Assembly (NCBI GenBank): GCA_973895155.1
Contig: OZ316897.1
Location: forward strand, 10,974,001 to 11,038,000
Direction: 5' to 3'
Origin: Marsupella aquatica
Lineage: Eukaryota; Marchantiophyta
DNA: 64,000 nucleotides
Both the position numbers and the translations under genes were made by a program. Positions 30,201-39,978 of the stretch are shown in pieces. Under the pieces are notes generated by a model, which was given only the letters and a program-made list of their open reading frames with translations, was not told the DNA's origin and made no database searches. The first letter of the stretch is position 1. Every line of letters starts with the position of its first letter.

Positions 30201-31243
30201 AGGCAGCAGAGGAGACGGACGCGGCGAGGCGAGAGAATGAATCTCTGCTGGACCAGGTCCAGCTCCTCAAAGCGGACAATGATAGGCTTCGAAGGCAGCG
30301 GGATGGCCGTTCCCATTCGGGCGGCTCTGGCAAGCGTGCCAGGCATTAGCGGCGGAGTAGGAATAGATTAGGATTAGGATTGGCTTAGTCAGGCTCTTGG
30401 GATAGGCACCTGCCTTTGGTACAACAGCGCTGCCCTGCTGTCCAGCCTGCGTAGATTAGGATCTTCTAATAAGACACAGTCGTTTTCTGGCCTGACTGTC
30501 AGCTTAGTTAGGACCTTAGTCAGCAAACCTTCGGCGAGGACACCCCGTCCCTCGGCTCTTAGTATTTAGTGCACCCCTCGGTAGAGGCAGGGGGGTTTTA
30601 GTTTCAAAGTTGGACATCCACGGGATATGCGGGGAGTCCCGACCTCTGGGAATGAAAGAGTACCAAGGGGAGGGGGTAGGACTAAGCTTGCCGGGCGAGT
30701 GCGGAGCCGGGCTCCATTGTAGTGTGCACCCTCGGCCTTGAACCTGTTCATTCCAGGCCTGTCGGGTCAACTAAGTGTACACATGTGTTTCCCTTTGTAG
30801 TAAAATCCTTTCCCATCATTTTCCTTCGTGTAAATCGAGATTGTATGCATGTGTGCGCATATGTGTGTGGGTTTCTCGTATATGGGTGGCAGCACCAGGC
30901 CAAACGCACTACCCGAGACGTGCACAGGGTGCAGCCTGCGGGTAAGTGGTTGCGAGCACGGGTTGAGGACCTGTATCATCGAATCCGGATCGAAGGCGGA
31001 CAGCACGAAGGCTTAGAAGCCCTTAAGCCGGGGTCGATCCTGCTATCGACTAAGGTACATTCCGGCGGCGGAACACAAACCATACCTAGGAGGTGTCCGT
31101 ATTTAGCAGTATGCGCACTTAGCGCTAGTTTACGAGAATAAGGTGTATTACGTGCTTCCCTTCCTGCCCGAACCCTCAGATTTATGAGGGATGTGCCCGT
31201 CTAAGCTGAAGTCTGAGTTAAGGCCGAAGCCGACGGCGTGACA
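27228..31243 (+). mobile_element. Element E: 4.0 kb, short inverted ends, 5-bp duplication, one long ORF
   Basis: The left end is TGTGACGCCGCCGG. The right end, read on the minus strand, is TGTCACGCCGTCGG. Flanks are CCCTT (27223-27227 and 31244-31248). TG...CA ends and a 5-bp duplication suggest an LTR retrotransposon, but I find no direct terminal repeats of LTR length. A TATA-like TATAAAAGGGG lies near 27589. The only gene is the long coiled-coil ORF, related to those of elements D and A. It looks non-autonomous and dependent on pol from a relative. Noncoding parts are 27228-27735 and 30350-31243. Confidence 0.65.
27884..30349 (+). CDS. Long coiled-coil ORF of element E (plant-mobile-type domain)
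   Basis: The frame is open from 27884 to the TAG at 30349. The same frame continues upstream to about 27737 through one TAG at 27881. The first ATG is at 28139, so the true start is uncertain. In order: a short helical N-part (FFNGDKYIGFWEALLRLPDE), a Gln/Pro-rich linker, a folded domain starting HRLGENVHSNILHPKHAVYL, with LSLTEERLKMIFGLPEGD-like helices and RKWASYFAKKFHEEMERRR, a Pro-rich linker, and a coiled coil of over 180 residues (VAAQEAELLQLRPKVAAADE and onward) ending in a basic tail. The folded domain resembles the putative plant transposon/plant mobile domains by pattern (FI..W, then LTPE.I...FGLP). It has homologues in D (39488-38700) and A (55600-55000). Its function is not known. 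Confidence 0.7.
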   Translation, partial: SELYQPAEVSRYFFNGDKYIGFWEALLRLPDEVFNILGTIDLQRHHFDHIPARVRAVINGESSTNRSTRASALASENFYQHLQSFMGTRPSTNMTNSAMPVPVPVPMQPQPQPQAQLQLQPQPQPSQTPPPITQPAQVCSVINAVDLSDDDEAIPPLTRRPRGTSARGGNTISSPPPALTPGAAPADNMVTVAAPGPLPTAVALPRPDREDGEVSPSPSQSRGKKRKESATASGLPLATVAVAKVTMHRLGENVHSNILHPKHAVYLKTQGFEHLTSLPWNTCRYYGEDMTEFIKNYDNVRQQTRLRGRNMSLTEERLKMIFGLPEGDHQVESRAPGGKGTKYQSSSFPLEGAVDNGFVMRTCLMPEIAERLEFQRYALHMMEPRGEISAAQVIQVENYRPRKWASYFAKKFHEEMERRRKTLYIGGKAYFASHIEIILEWYARFDRRTLPRINVTKLVPARWVFPALERWPQPEARSPADTPASPTPPPQIAVIVTEEASDGSVVATVDATQLVGLSTEVVTAEVLPEPGSPKDPPVAIPENRTLLQENTPSPSNVMSPGLDVTAPVPARVDVCPCPNPDRHNLGHPELFVQGTFLNGLLGDFSHQIARDTGEFMARKVACFFNQELVAAIKAGRAQSEALQRIERYRVESVYLKNEVAAQEAELLQLRPKVAAADELLAKAHALTVLAEQAKAGNEAKITRLRNQIDSLKKQVVTWQKDLEEAEERAQRDTAEIATLQAEMARLQTEAEKQDQLAGKLTSDAQQLEEACQEAAEETDAARRENESLLDQVQLLKADNDRLRRQRDGRSHSGGSGKRARH

Positions 31244-31248
31244 CCCTT

Positions 31249-32140
31249 CCACAAATTGATCTGCGCCTCAATAGTCAGGCTCTTCCATTCCATTCTGAGC
31301 TTCCATTCCACTACAAGATTAGATAGCTGCACCAGATGTTGGTCCGCCCCCGATTTAGTGTGCAAATTTAGGGATTCAAACCAAGACTCAATTCAACTCC
31401 TGTTCAAACCACACCAATCACTGGGGGAAGAGCTTTCCACAACACCAAGCCTCAGCCCACCATAGCTCTTCATCGTGTCTCCTTTCCCTTTGCACTTTGT
31501 AGATGCACGCCCAGACTCTAGGCAGCTGACAGTCCAATTTGTCTCAAACTTAGCAATTTCCAATTTTTGGGTTCATGAATTCATGAACCTTTCGCCACCT
31601 CCACTTCAGGAATTCCTGAAGGTGGGAACCCTTCATGAATTCATGAATGGGAATCAAGTATCATTTTGAAAGAATCTAGAAAAAGTCAAAATTTGTACCC
31701 AAAATAACCAATACAATGGGGAAAAGAAATACAAGTAAAAACCAAGAAAAGGCCTAAAATAGGGGTCATCTAAGACATTTTTGGTTGCAATTGAATAGTC
31801 TGCAAAAACTGGAAAGAAAACATAAAGTAAATTTGACCAATCCATTACTGATACACTATCTTAAGATTTTGGCATGAAAACATATGCTTTAAGTAAAAAT
31901 AATAATTTTGACACCTTTGCTCACAATATTTCAGGAGAAGACTTCAGGAATTCATAACCCAAGTCTCCAAGAACTCTAATGAGTATTAGAAACCTGAAAA
32001 CATAAGTAAACCTGTGAGATTTGGAGAAATAATAAAATATTTTCTCATGAAAGATTTCTCTTCTTGTCACTAATTCCTAATGAATGGCGTGGCACATTTC
32101 TTAATTTTATTGCTAATTAATTTTTTGAGTTATTTCCAAA
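31249..32140. other. Region before element F gene, with TTCATGAATTCATGAA palindromes
   Basis: This A/T-rich stretch has no gene. Perfect palindromes GTTCATGAATTCATGAAC (31571-31588), CTTCAGGAATTCCTGAAG (31604-31621) and TTCATGAATTCATGAA (31632-31647) stand close together, and a degenerate copy is near 31943. By position this is the left subterminal region of element F. I could not recognise its ACAC-type terminus. Confidence 0.7.
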
Positions 32141-32142
32141 AC

Positions 32143-32153
32143 CTATAAAAGGG
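32143..32153 (+). promoter_or_regulatory. TATA box of the DUF7869-like gene in element F
   Basis: CCTATAAAAGGGG lies about 105 bp upstream of the ATG at 32249. Distance and sequence match the TATA box of element B's homologous gene (7117 to 7241). Confidence 0.75.
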
Positions 32154-32248
32154 GCTTCTTATTCATGACTCTATCTCATTTCAATTTTTCAGTTTGAGTC
32201 AATTTGGTATTTTAGGTGTTCCTTTGTGATTTTTGTTCAATTTTTGAA

Positions 32249-33735
32249 ATGGCAGCCTGTTATGAGTCGGACTATTATTCGGATGGTATTTTGGATGATG
32301 TTTCCTTCCCGGATTGTCCTTGTACTATTACTTCCCCAGATGTCCCTAGCAAAACCACTATTTTGGAGATGCCTTCCCCAACTCCAATGAGTAAGTTGAA
32401 AGTCAAGGCTCTTAGTGTACCAAATAGTAAGCAAAAATTATTTGGTCCTTGTGTGAGTGAGCACTCTGAGTCTTCGGACTCATCTGAGAGTACAAGTCCC
32501 CCTGGCCGTCAAGTATTATCAAATCCTTCTCAAACTCGGGGTAAATTTGGTGTGCGTCCTATTGGCCCTCAACATAGTGGAGAGCTGAAAAAAGGACTCA
32601 TGAATTCATGAAGGCCAGATCTGGAGATGTGCCAAAAAGGCCCAGTCAAAGCCCAAAAGTGGATTTTTGTGCACTACGGGAAAGTCGTGGTGTGCAACAT
32701 GCACCAATGAAAGAGAGTGAGTATTCTCGTCCTACATCTTTCAGATTTCAAGGAGTGAGAGCGGAAACAAGGAGGCCTCTTGGAACTGAGACTAATTCAA
32801 ACAAGGAGAGGATCAATTTGAGAAGATCTCCAGGGAACTTTGATCGTTTGGCTGAGGTTGGAAGCGGATCTAAGTCAGAATACAACAAGGGCAAGAAGAA
32901 GGTCTTTGAAGAGATTCCAAACAAGAGGGCAAGAGAGTCAACCGAAGGTGGTTTCTTTGGGGATTCAGATGGAAATTGATCAAACTCACTCCTTTTGAGA
33001 GTGAAGGAGGAGCCATTGAGTCCTCGAGGGCGGGTGAGAAGGGGTTTGTCTGCACACCAACTCAATAAATTTGTGGAGATATCTTCTTCAATCAAAGAAT
33101 CTTCTTCTGAGAGTGATGGAGAGCATGCAGAGAGAGTTATGATGGCTAATAAACGACCATCAAATCTCAGCTTGTGTGAAACAAAGATGACAGACGAGGA
33201 TATCAAGAAGACAAATCGTAAGTACTGCTGTCAACGTCATTATCTCCTGAGTCTTTCACCAAAACAAATTTGTGAAGCACGCTCAAAGTTTTTGAGGCAA
33301 AAATCTCAGCTAGGATCGATCTTTATCTTTGCAGTGGCTCGTCAAGCAAGACGGAAATGAAGAGGGGAGGTCCAATGTCACATACATGATTGGACAAAGA
33401 GATCTGTGTCGGAAAGCTTTCAAGATGGTCTTTTGTGTAGGAAATGAAAGATTGAATAGGATCAAGAAGCTAGACAATCAAGATCTTGCTTATCGTAGAC
33501 CGGTTGGTCGACCTCCATCTATGAGAACATTGGTATTGAGTTCTTGGTTGAAGTTTTTTTTTGAGACTCGTGTGGAGACTCTACCGAATAAAGATGTTTC
33601 ACATTTGCCTGATAATTATTCCAAACTAGAAGGTTGGAAAATATATGATTCAAGCTATGTGATCACTGATGAGTCATCCAAAATATCATATAGGCAATTT
33701 TTGAAAGTATGGTCACAAGACTTTGGGCACGTGGA
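32249..33735 (+). pseudogene. DUF7869-like gene, N-terminal half (element F)
   Basis: It starts MAACYESDYYSDGILDDVSF, followed by Ser/Pro-rich disordered sequence over several frames, then the conserved N-terminal domain: RKYCCQRHYLLSLSPKQI and EARSKFLRQKS, then VTYMIGQRDLCRKAFKMVF and RLNRIKKLDNQDLAYRRPVG, then SWLKFFFETRVETLPNKDVS and ISYRQFLKVWSQDFGHV. This is the region that normally precedes the RNase H-like core in DUF7869 proteins (a Cys-rich start, the initial helical domain, and the Y...F...W block before the Cys pair). Coding stops matching at about 33735, where LINE sequence begins, so the catalytic half is lost. It complements element B, which keeps only the core. Frameshifts occur near 32608, 32985 and 33340. 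Confidence 0.7.
32598..32611. repeat. Element F palindrome at a frame break
   Basis: TCATGAATTCATGA is a perfect 14-bp palindrome inside the gene, at the point where the first frame stops (the TGA is part of the site) and the next begins. It may mark a decayed intron, as palindromes lie in introns in element B. Confidence 0.75.
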
Positions 33736-34446
33736 AGGAAGAACTAATGGACTGAGGACTGAGGAGCACAGCAGACTTGAGAAGGGTGGATGTTCTTGGC
33801 TGGGTCATCACTTTGGATCATTGTTTGGCTAGGTAATTTGGCAGCAGATGATGGTCGCGATTCCCTACTATTTGCGATTAGCATTATTGGATTTGGTTGA
33901 GGAAACGTTGAGCGCATGAAAAAGGTAGGATTAGGGCTATTGGGAGTAAGGGTCTGGATGGCAAAACCATTGTCTTCTTAAAAGGTGAATAGTGAATGCT
34001 TAAACGGGGAAGGAGAGGCAAGCAAGAAAGGCTTGGACGAAGGGATCGATTGCACAAACCTATGGGCAAGCAGGAGCACGGGCGGAAGTGGTGAAAGTGG
34101 AGACTCAGCCAAACAAGAAGTCAACAAAGCAACTAGAGAAGGGATTGCAATGGAGCAAGGTTGAAGATCTGCGGGGAGCTACAGGCATTCGAGTCTACTT
34201 CAAGTGGGAGGTGAGAAGGGACATCTCCCTGTTTTACTTTCCAATCTAACTGTCTGACATAGCCAAGTAATGTCGATTACTGGAACCGGGGCTGAGTTAG
34301 GGAAGAACAGGGTAGAACAACTGCGTGGACACATGGACTTGGCTCCCTCGGGGAGCAAGGAAGGACTAAGTACGCATGCTAGGGAGGCAAACGAATGATT
34401 TAGCAAACAAGATTCTCGGAGTTCAGCTCCCCCTACTGGTAGAGGC
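33736..34446 (+). pseudogene. 5' part of the plus-strand LINE, weakly coding
   Basis: About 700 bp lie between the end of element F and clear LINE ORF1 coding. Frame pieces such as LGVRVWMAKPLSS and THAREANE continue in the ORF1 direction but carry stops and frameshifts. No promoter or 5' end of the LINE is evident. Confidence 0.4.
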
Positions 34447-35343
34447 TTGCTTGGTTCCTCTTTCAGACGTCCGCAGTATAAGGCGCAGGAACCCTATGAT
34501 CTATTTGACAATTATGATCAAGGACATAAAGGAAAAGGCATAGAGTTGTCACAATCAACATGGGAGACCTGCAATTCCATGGGGATCCACTCTCGGGCAA
34601 CAACTAACCGCCGCGCGAAGGGAATTGAATCTGGTCCCCATCAGGGGCGCAGTGCTGAGCTGGGGATCAAGGAGGTGGATGCGGGCGAACACTCGGAAAG
34701 AGAGGAGGGGACTGAGGTATCTGAGGAATGTATTATGATTCTAAAAGAAATCACAGCAAACTCAAAGGGAGACTGGAGCACTAAGCTGTTCACGCCTGTA
34801 GACTGGAATCTTGAGGAAACTGGCAATGTCAGGCAACTATACAACTGCGGTATGCTATGTTACTTTATGGATTGGACTCCTATGTTACCTGGGTTTTGAG
34901 CATGGATTGAAGAATGGATGGTAGAGGGGAGAAATTGGCCGGTGCTACAAATCAAATTTATTGGAAAAAGTTTCTACTTGGTGGTGTTTGAAAATGCGGA
35001 TCACAGAGACCTTGCCTTGTCGCTGCACCATGGTTCCTTGAGCGCAAGCTGGTATGCACATTCCCTTGGGACCCCTCATTTGATATTCGAGCTGAAAAGT
35101 TTACTAAGCTCCCTGTCTGGATTGAGCTCCCTTTTTGAGCTCTTGTGTTGGAAGGGTGCCATATCAAGATTGCGGAGTCTTTGGGTAAGCTGCTACATTA
35201 CATTCAGGGTGCTGAATACAGCTCTTATCCCCATGATAGAGCCTGTATTCTCTGGGATACTGAACGAGAAGTGCCAAAGAGTGCTCGTGTAAGGATCAGG
35301 GACGACATTGTCATCTGGCAGCCGATACTATTCAAGAACTGTG
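34447..35343 (+). pseudogene. LINE ORF1 with DUF4283-like domain
   Basis: Two overlapping frames form ORF1. Blocks include NWPVLQIKFIGKSFYLVVFE, then NADHRDLAL, FTKLPVWIELP (in a second frame) and LGKLLHYIQGAEYSSYPHDR. These follow the DUF4283 pattern found before a zinc knuckle in ORF1 of plant LINEs. The frame reads on through RVRIRDDIVIWQPILFKN and then stops matching at about 35343, just where a Cys-rich knuckle would be expected; element D starts there. Stops and frameshifts near 34900 and 35140 show it is inactive. Confidence 0.75.
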
Positions 35344-35345
35344 GT

Positions 35346-36241
35346 GCGTCCCATGGCTCCCTAAACCCAAGAAACCCCCCAGCTCAAGCCGATTCCCGCA
35401 GGTTTCGCGCTTGGCGAGGCCGTTTCCGCGGCTTAGCGGCATGGGACGCTGCTAACCTTCTACTACTACTATTAACATTTTTACACACATATACTGGACA
35501 GATCCTTCATCGGGTCATGAGATACGTAGCCGGCCTAATCTAGGCCTTCCCTCGTCTTCCCCTCCGTCTTGTTAGGTATGTTTAGATTCCGCCGCCGGAA
35601 TGATCCCCAATAGGCTAAGACCTCTCTCAGCTCGACACATCCAACTCTCACTCCCCTACTTACTTTCCTTCCTTCTAGTTGATGTGGGCACTCTTCACAC
35701 AAGTTAATGCGACACACAAATAGCAAAATGACTCATTCTGACTGAGTCATTCCATGCACTTGCCATATAAACAGTACATCTCATACACAAGCTTTGCGAA
35801 CTAAGCCGTGAGGCCAACTCTATTCAGCTCTTAGGCATGAGGAAACATGAATATACACAAGGGTCACTGTATGACTAATCGAGAGCTTCTCGTACTACTT
35901 GATCCCAGCCCGGCTGGTGCAAACTAAAAACTTGCTAAAGAAGAGGCCCTGAGCTCCCCGCTGCCCAGGTACTTATCCTGGTAGTGGATCCGCCTAATTC
36001 CTTGCAGCGTAAGCCTAATCTACCTAACAGTAATCTACTTGCCTGGATCTACCTATGTACAGCAAGGCAGGAGTACAAGTGTTGCTCCTACCAGTGGAAC
36101 CGCAATCCCACTAAGCTAAGTGTCAGGGCCGCTCCTGGTCCTGATCCTAATCCTAAACTTGGAGATCAGCACCCGCCCTGCCCACTCACGCCTCCTCCCT
36201 CCACGTTTGCCCTTCCTAAAAGGAACGGCGCCCTTGCACCG
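35346..36241 (-). other. Non-coding 3' region of element D
   Basis: About 900 bp between the coiled-coil ORF and the LINE border. It contains repeated TAGATTAGG/CCTAATCT-like strings also seen after the coiled-coil ORF of element E (30366-30400). No gene or clear LTR is seen. Confidence 0.5.
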
Positions 36242-39200
36242 TCACGACACCGGTGGTGGATCCTTAATGGACGCCCCCAACGCTTCCTCCTGAGCCACTG
36301 CCGTAGGTTCGTTCTCTGACAGATTACCTGCCCTTGACTGAGTCAACTCTCCATCGGCCTGACTGGGTCTACCATCGGCGTCGGCATCGGCTCGGGAATC
36401 AGTTACGGCCTCAGCCTTGGCTACGGTCTCCCCGGCCTGCTCAAGAGGCGGATCTGGGATACCGGCCTCATTACTGAGTAGTTCGGCTTGGGCCGCACCA
36501 TCCCCACCCTTGATGATAGCGGAATCTATTGCCGTATTCATGCCGGAGGTTGGTGTTGGGTCTACCTCCTTGGTTACCACGGCCTGTGGAGTCGGATTAC
36601 TCCTTGACCTTGAAGGTTTCCGCTTCTTCTTCTTTTCTGGTTCGGAAGCTGGTCCCTTCCCTTTCCCACTTACTTCCGGCACTGGTGCAGGTGGCGCGGC
36701 TTTTTCTTCGGCCAGTACCACTCCTGGTAACTTGGTTGCCCCAATTGGAGTTGGGCCTGATGAAGACAAGCACTTAAATACTGCGGCTTGTTTCTTCAGC
36801 CGCTCTGTTTGGTTGTCGGCCCACCGCTGGAGGTTCTCCATCTTCCTTGTGATTTCCTCCAACTCCTCCTGGGTCTCATCCAGGTCCTTGTGCGCCTCCT
36901 CTAGTTCCTTCTGGGCTTCCTCCCGTTCTTTTTTCAAGCTAGTCCTCTCCTCCAGGGTTGCTCTTAGCTCCTTGTTGAGCTCTGCAATGATGACAGACTC
37001 CATTTGGTTCATCTTGGCGTAAGTCTGATCGAGCATCTCGTCCTTCTCCCTTAGGTTGGCCTTGAAGCTGGCCGTCAGGGACGCAAGCTCTTGCTGCAGC
37101 GCCATAATCCCTTGATAGGATTTTCCTAACTCGGCCTCCTTCTGCTCAAGGGCTCCGCGGATTTTCTCGAGCTCCCCCTTCAACGCCCATTCCTTTCTTT
37201 GGGTCTCCGCCATGGCCCGGCTGTTGGCTGTTATGTGGGCCTCCTCTGCATTCCTCAGCTCTCGCTTCCACTTCTCCCTCTCTTTGATCGTATCGGCCAA
37301 CTCTCCCTATGTCTGAGTTAGTTTATCCTTGATATTCTGATTATCAGCCTGCGCGGTGTCCAACTGCCCCTGCATGATGTTCAGCTCATGCCGTTTAATC
37401 CGCAGTTCATCTTGGGCTTTCTTGGCCACCCTTAGATCTTCAATCTCGGCTTCCATCCTCCTAAGCCGCCGAATGACCTCGTCCTTCTTGCTTCTCTCTA
37501 AAGCCACCGCTTCTTCTAATTGGTGCTTCTCCAACTACTCCCTATGGAAAAGGGTCCTACCTCCAACTCCTCTCCAAAGATACCGAGCGCAAGTTCCCCA
37601 CACATCTCACCATACTCCATGGCTCTATTCTTAGCGTAGGTGGAGTAAGTAGAAGTGATCGGCATTGCCCATCGCGGCCTCTGCTCCCAAGCCGTCTTGC
37701 GGATCTCTTCAATCGTGGCTAGAGGTTTGCTTCCTTTTTCGGCTAGCCGCCTGATGTCCTCCGGCCAATCTCCTCCTGGTAAATCCTTTTCCCTAGCCAG
37801 GGCTGCCTCCTCTTCCTGCCTGATTTGCTCCTGAAATTCCTGCACCGTCTGTTTTATGCCGTCAAAGCTCGGGGGAGCAACATTTGGTGGGGGAGACTCA
37901 GGGCTACTCTGCTGGTTGGGGTCCCCTCGTACTACCCTTGGAAGTGTGGGGACAAACCGGCCACAGGTCCTTACTCCTGGAACGTGATGGTCCGACCCAT
38001 AGCCGGAGTTATCATGGCTGCAGTCCTCCACTGCCTCCTCTACTTCTTGGACGTCCGGCTTCTCCCTCTCCTCTTCGTCGGTAGGAGCTTCAGGCAATTC
38101 TTCCTCAGATTCGGAGCTTGAGACTCCCACATACATTCGAACAACTGGCTTGGATTCCGGCTTGATTCTCTCCTTGTCTCCAGCAAAGGGGTTTTCTCTT
38201 GTGAGCCGATGTAGGCCTACCTCTGGAGTAGTGTCCTGCATTGTTGCCGTTGCCATTGTCGTTGCCGATGCCGATCTCTTTTCTTTCTCCAGTAGTTTCA
38301 GCAGACTTTGCATGCCTGGTTGCTGCATCGGCAAGTCCTCCGTCCTTGGCCTAAACACCTGCTCGATCGTAGGGCTAACAGGTGGTTGAGGCTTCTCTGC
38401 TAACGGCCTCGGCGTTGGAGCTTCCTCGGGTGCCCTTACCTGCAGGGGAAGTACTGGGGCAAAAGTCTGACCTCTGGCATACCGGCACAACAGCGGCATG
38501 TGATAGCCAAGCCGCGACACGCTCCCCATGCCGATTACCTGCTGCTCCTCCTTTAAGATCTTCTTCAATTGGTTGAGGAGGTACCCGTTGTAGTCCCGGC
38601 TTGGGTCTGGCCTCTCTGCCAGATAGACCTGTGCCTTGCCGATCTCTACCCTCGGCAAGTTACAATGCATGGTCACCCGCAAGAAGTCGATCATCTCTCC
38701 TATGTGCGGGTTGGTGCAGGTGTTCCGGAAGAAGCCATTCTTCGTTGTGGCCCGGGGAACGACCGGAACTCCTTGTCAGGCAAGGTCTTCCTGGTATCAA
38801 CTTTGGTCTTATTGCCTATCGGCAAGCCAAACACTTCGGCAATTACTTTGGGAGTAAGATAGAAATCCTTCCCATATATCCTCGTGCAATTGGTCTCGGG
38901 TTCCCATGACCCCACGAATTCTAATAGGTCTGACTCCGGTACCTCCGGCTTCAGCCATGGTAATCTTACAAAGGCCTCTAAGCCGGATCCGGCCATGAAG
39001 CCTTGGTACTTCTTGGTCTGCATGGCCGTAAAGCATGCATCCTCCTCCCGTGCAAAATGTAGTTGCACCTCCACCGGTAGGGTTGCCGCCCAGCCCTTCC
39101 AGGTGTCATCCCTGGTTGGAATGGCCTTGATGGGATCGACCTCCTCCTCTTCGGCTTCTCCCTGCCTCCTGCTCTGCTGCTCGACTGGCTTCTTTGGTGC

Positions 39201-39870
39201 CGCCGACCTTGTTCTTTTTGCCGGGGTGGCTTCATCGTTGACGGCTCCCTTCCTCTTCATCTCTGCTGCCGTGGAGGTTTCTCCTAGCACCGTTGCCTGG
39301 GTCCACCTTTCCGTGCTACCCTTTAATTCCCAGTGTATGTCGTTGTAGTTCTTGATGGCCTCTCGGATGCCGACGACGCTGTCTTTGCAAAACAGAAGAT
39401 CGTCGAGTTGATTGGAAGTAGGAGTCCACAAGAACTCATCCTTGATGAGTTCGCCTCCTAAGAAAGCCGTCTTCTGTAGCTCCCACAATCGAGCGAGCTC
39501 CTGCCGTTCTCGAGCTGCCCTTTCTGATTCCTCGTCCTCGTAAGTCTTGATGTACTCAGTTGCCCATTCGAACAGGCATCCCTAGAAATGTGTCGCTTGA
39601 TTGATGTTGCTCATACCCTCCTTAGGTCGATCGTCGGTATCTACTCTCTCCCCGAGTGCTTGCCTAAGCAGTTGACAGTAGTTGGCCTCCCGTAGTCGTC
39701 TGCCTAGTTTGTGCTCGCAACTGAGTCACCATCTCCTGCAAGCGCTCCTTACCCCTCTCCTCTTCAGGTCCTTCCTCCCGTTGATCCTCCCTAGCCGCCG
39801 ACGCTTAACGCGCCCTAACCCTAATCGAGTTTTCACCCCCAGCGTCCTTACCTCCGGCCTCGGCCCAGGT
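36242..39870 (-). pseudogene. Coiled-coil ORF downstream of pol in element D
   Basis: The N-terminal part reads EYIKTYEDEESERAARERQE, followed by RLWELQKTAFLGGELIKDEF. A folded domain with TMQTKKYQGFMAGSGLEAF-like spacing follows, containing LLEFVGSWEPETNCTRIYGK and YLTPKVIAEVFGLPIGN, then IDFLRVTMHCNLPRVEIGKA after a frameshift. The C-terminal third (37534-36300) is a long coiled coil (EEREEAQKELEEAHKDLDE-like) and an acidic tail. Frame changes occur near 38700, 37530 and 37305; a TAG at about 39580 interrupts the N-part. The domain pattern matches elements E and A. Position after pol is like that of env-like or extra ORFs in some plant gypsy elements, but I see no signal peptide or membrane span. 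Confidence 0.65.
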
Positions 39871-39978
39871 TCCATGGTCGCCCCTAATTGTTTATATTTT
39901 CCTTGTTTTGTTCCTATACTAAGGTGTTTCTAGGGTGCCTTCCTGCTTTACCCACTTAACTGGCCGAGTGATTCCTGT

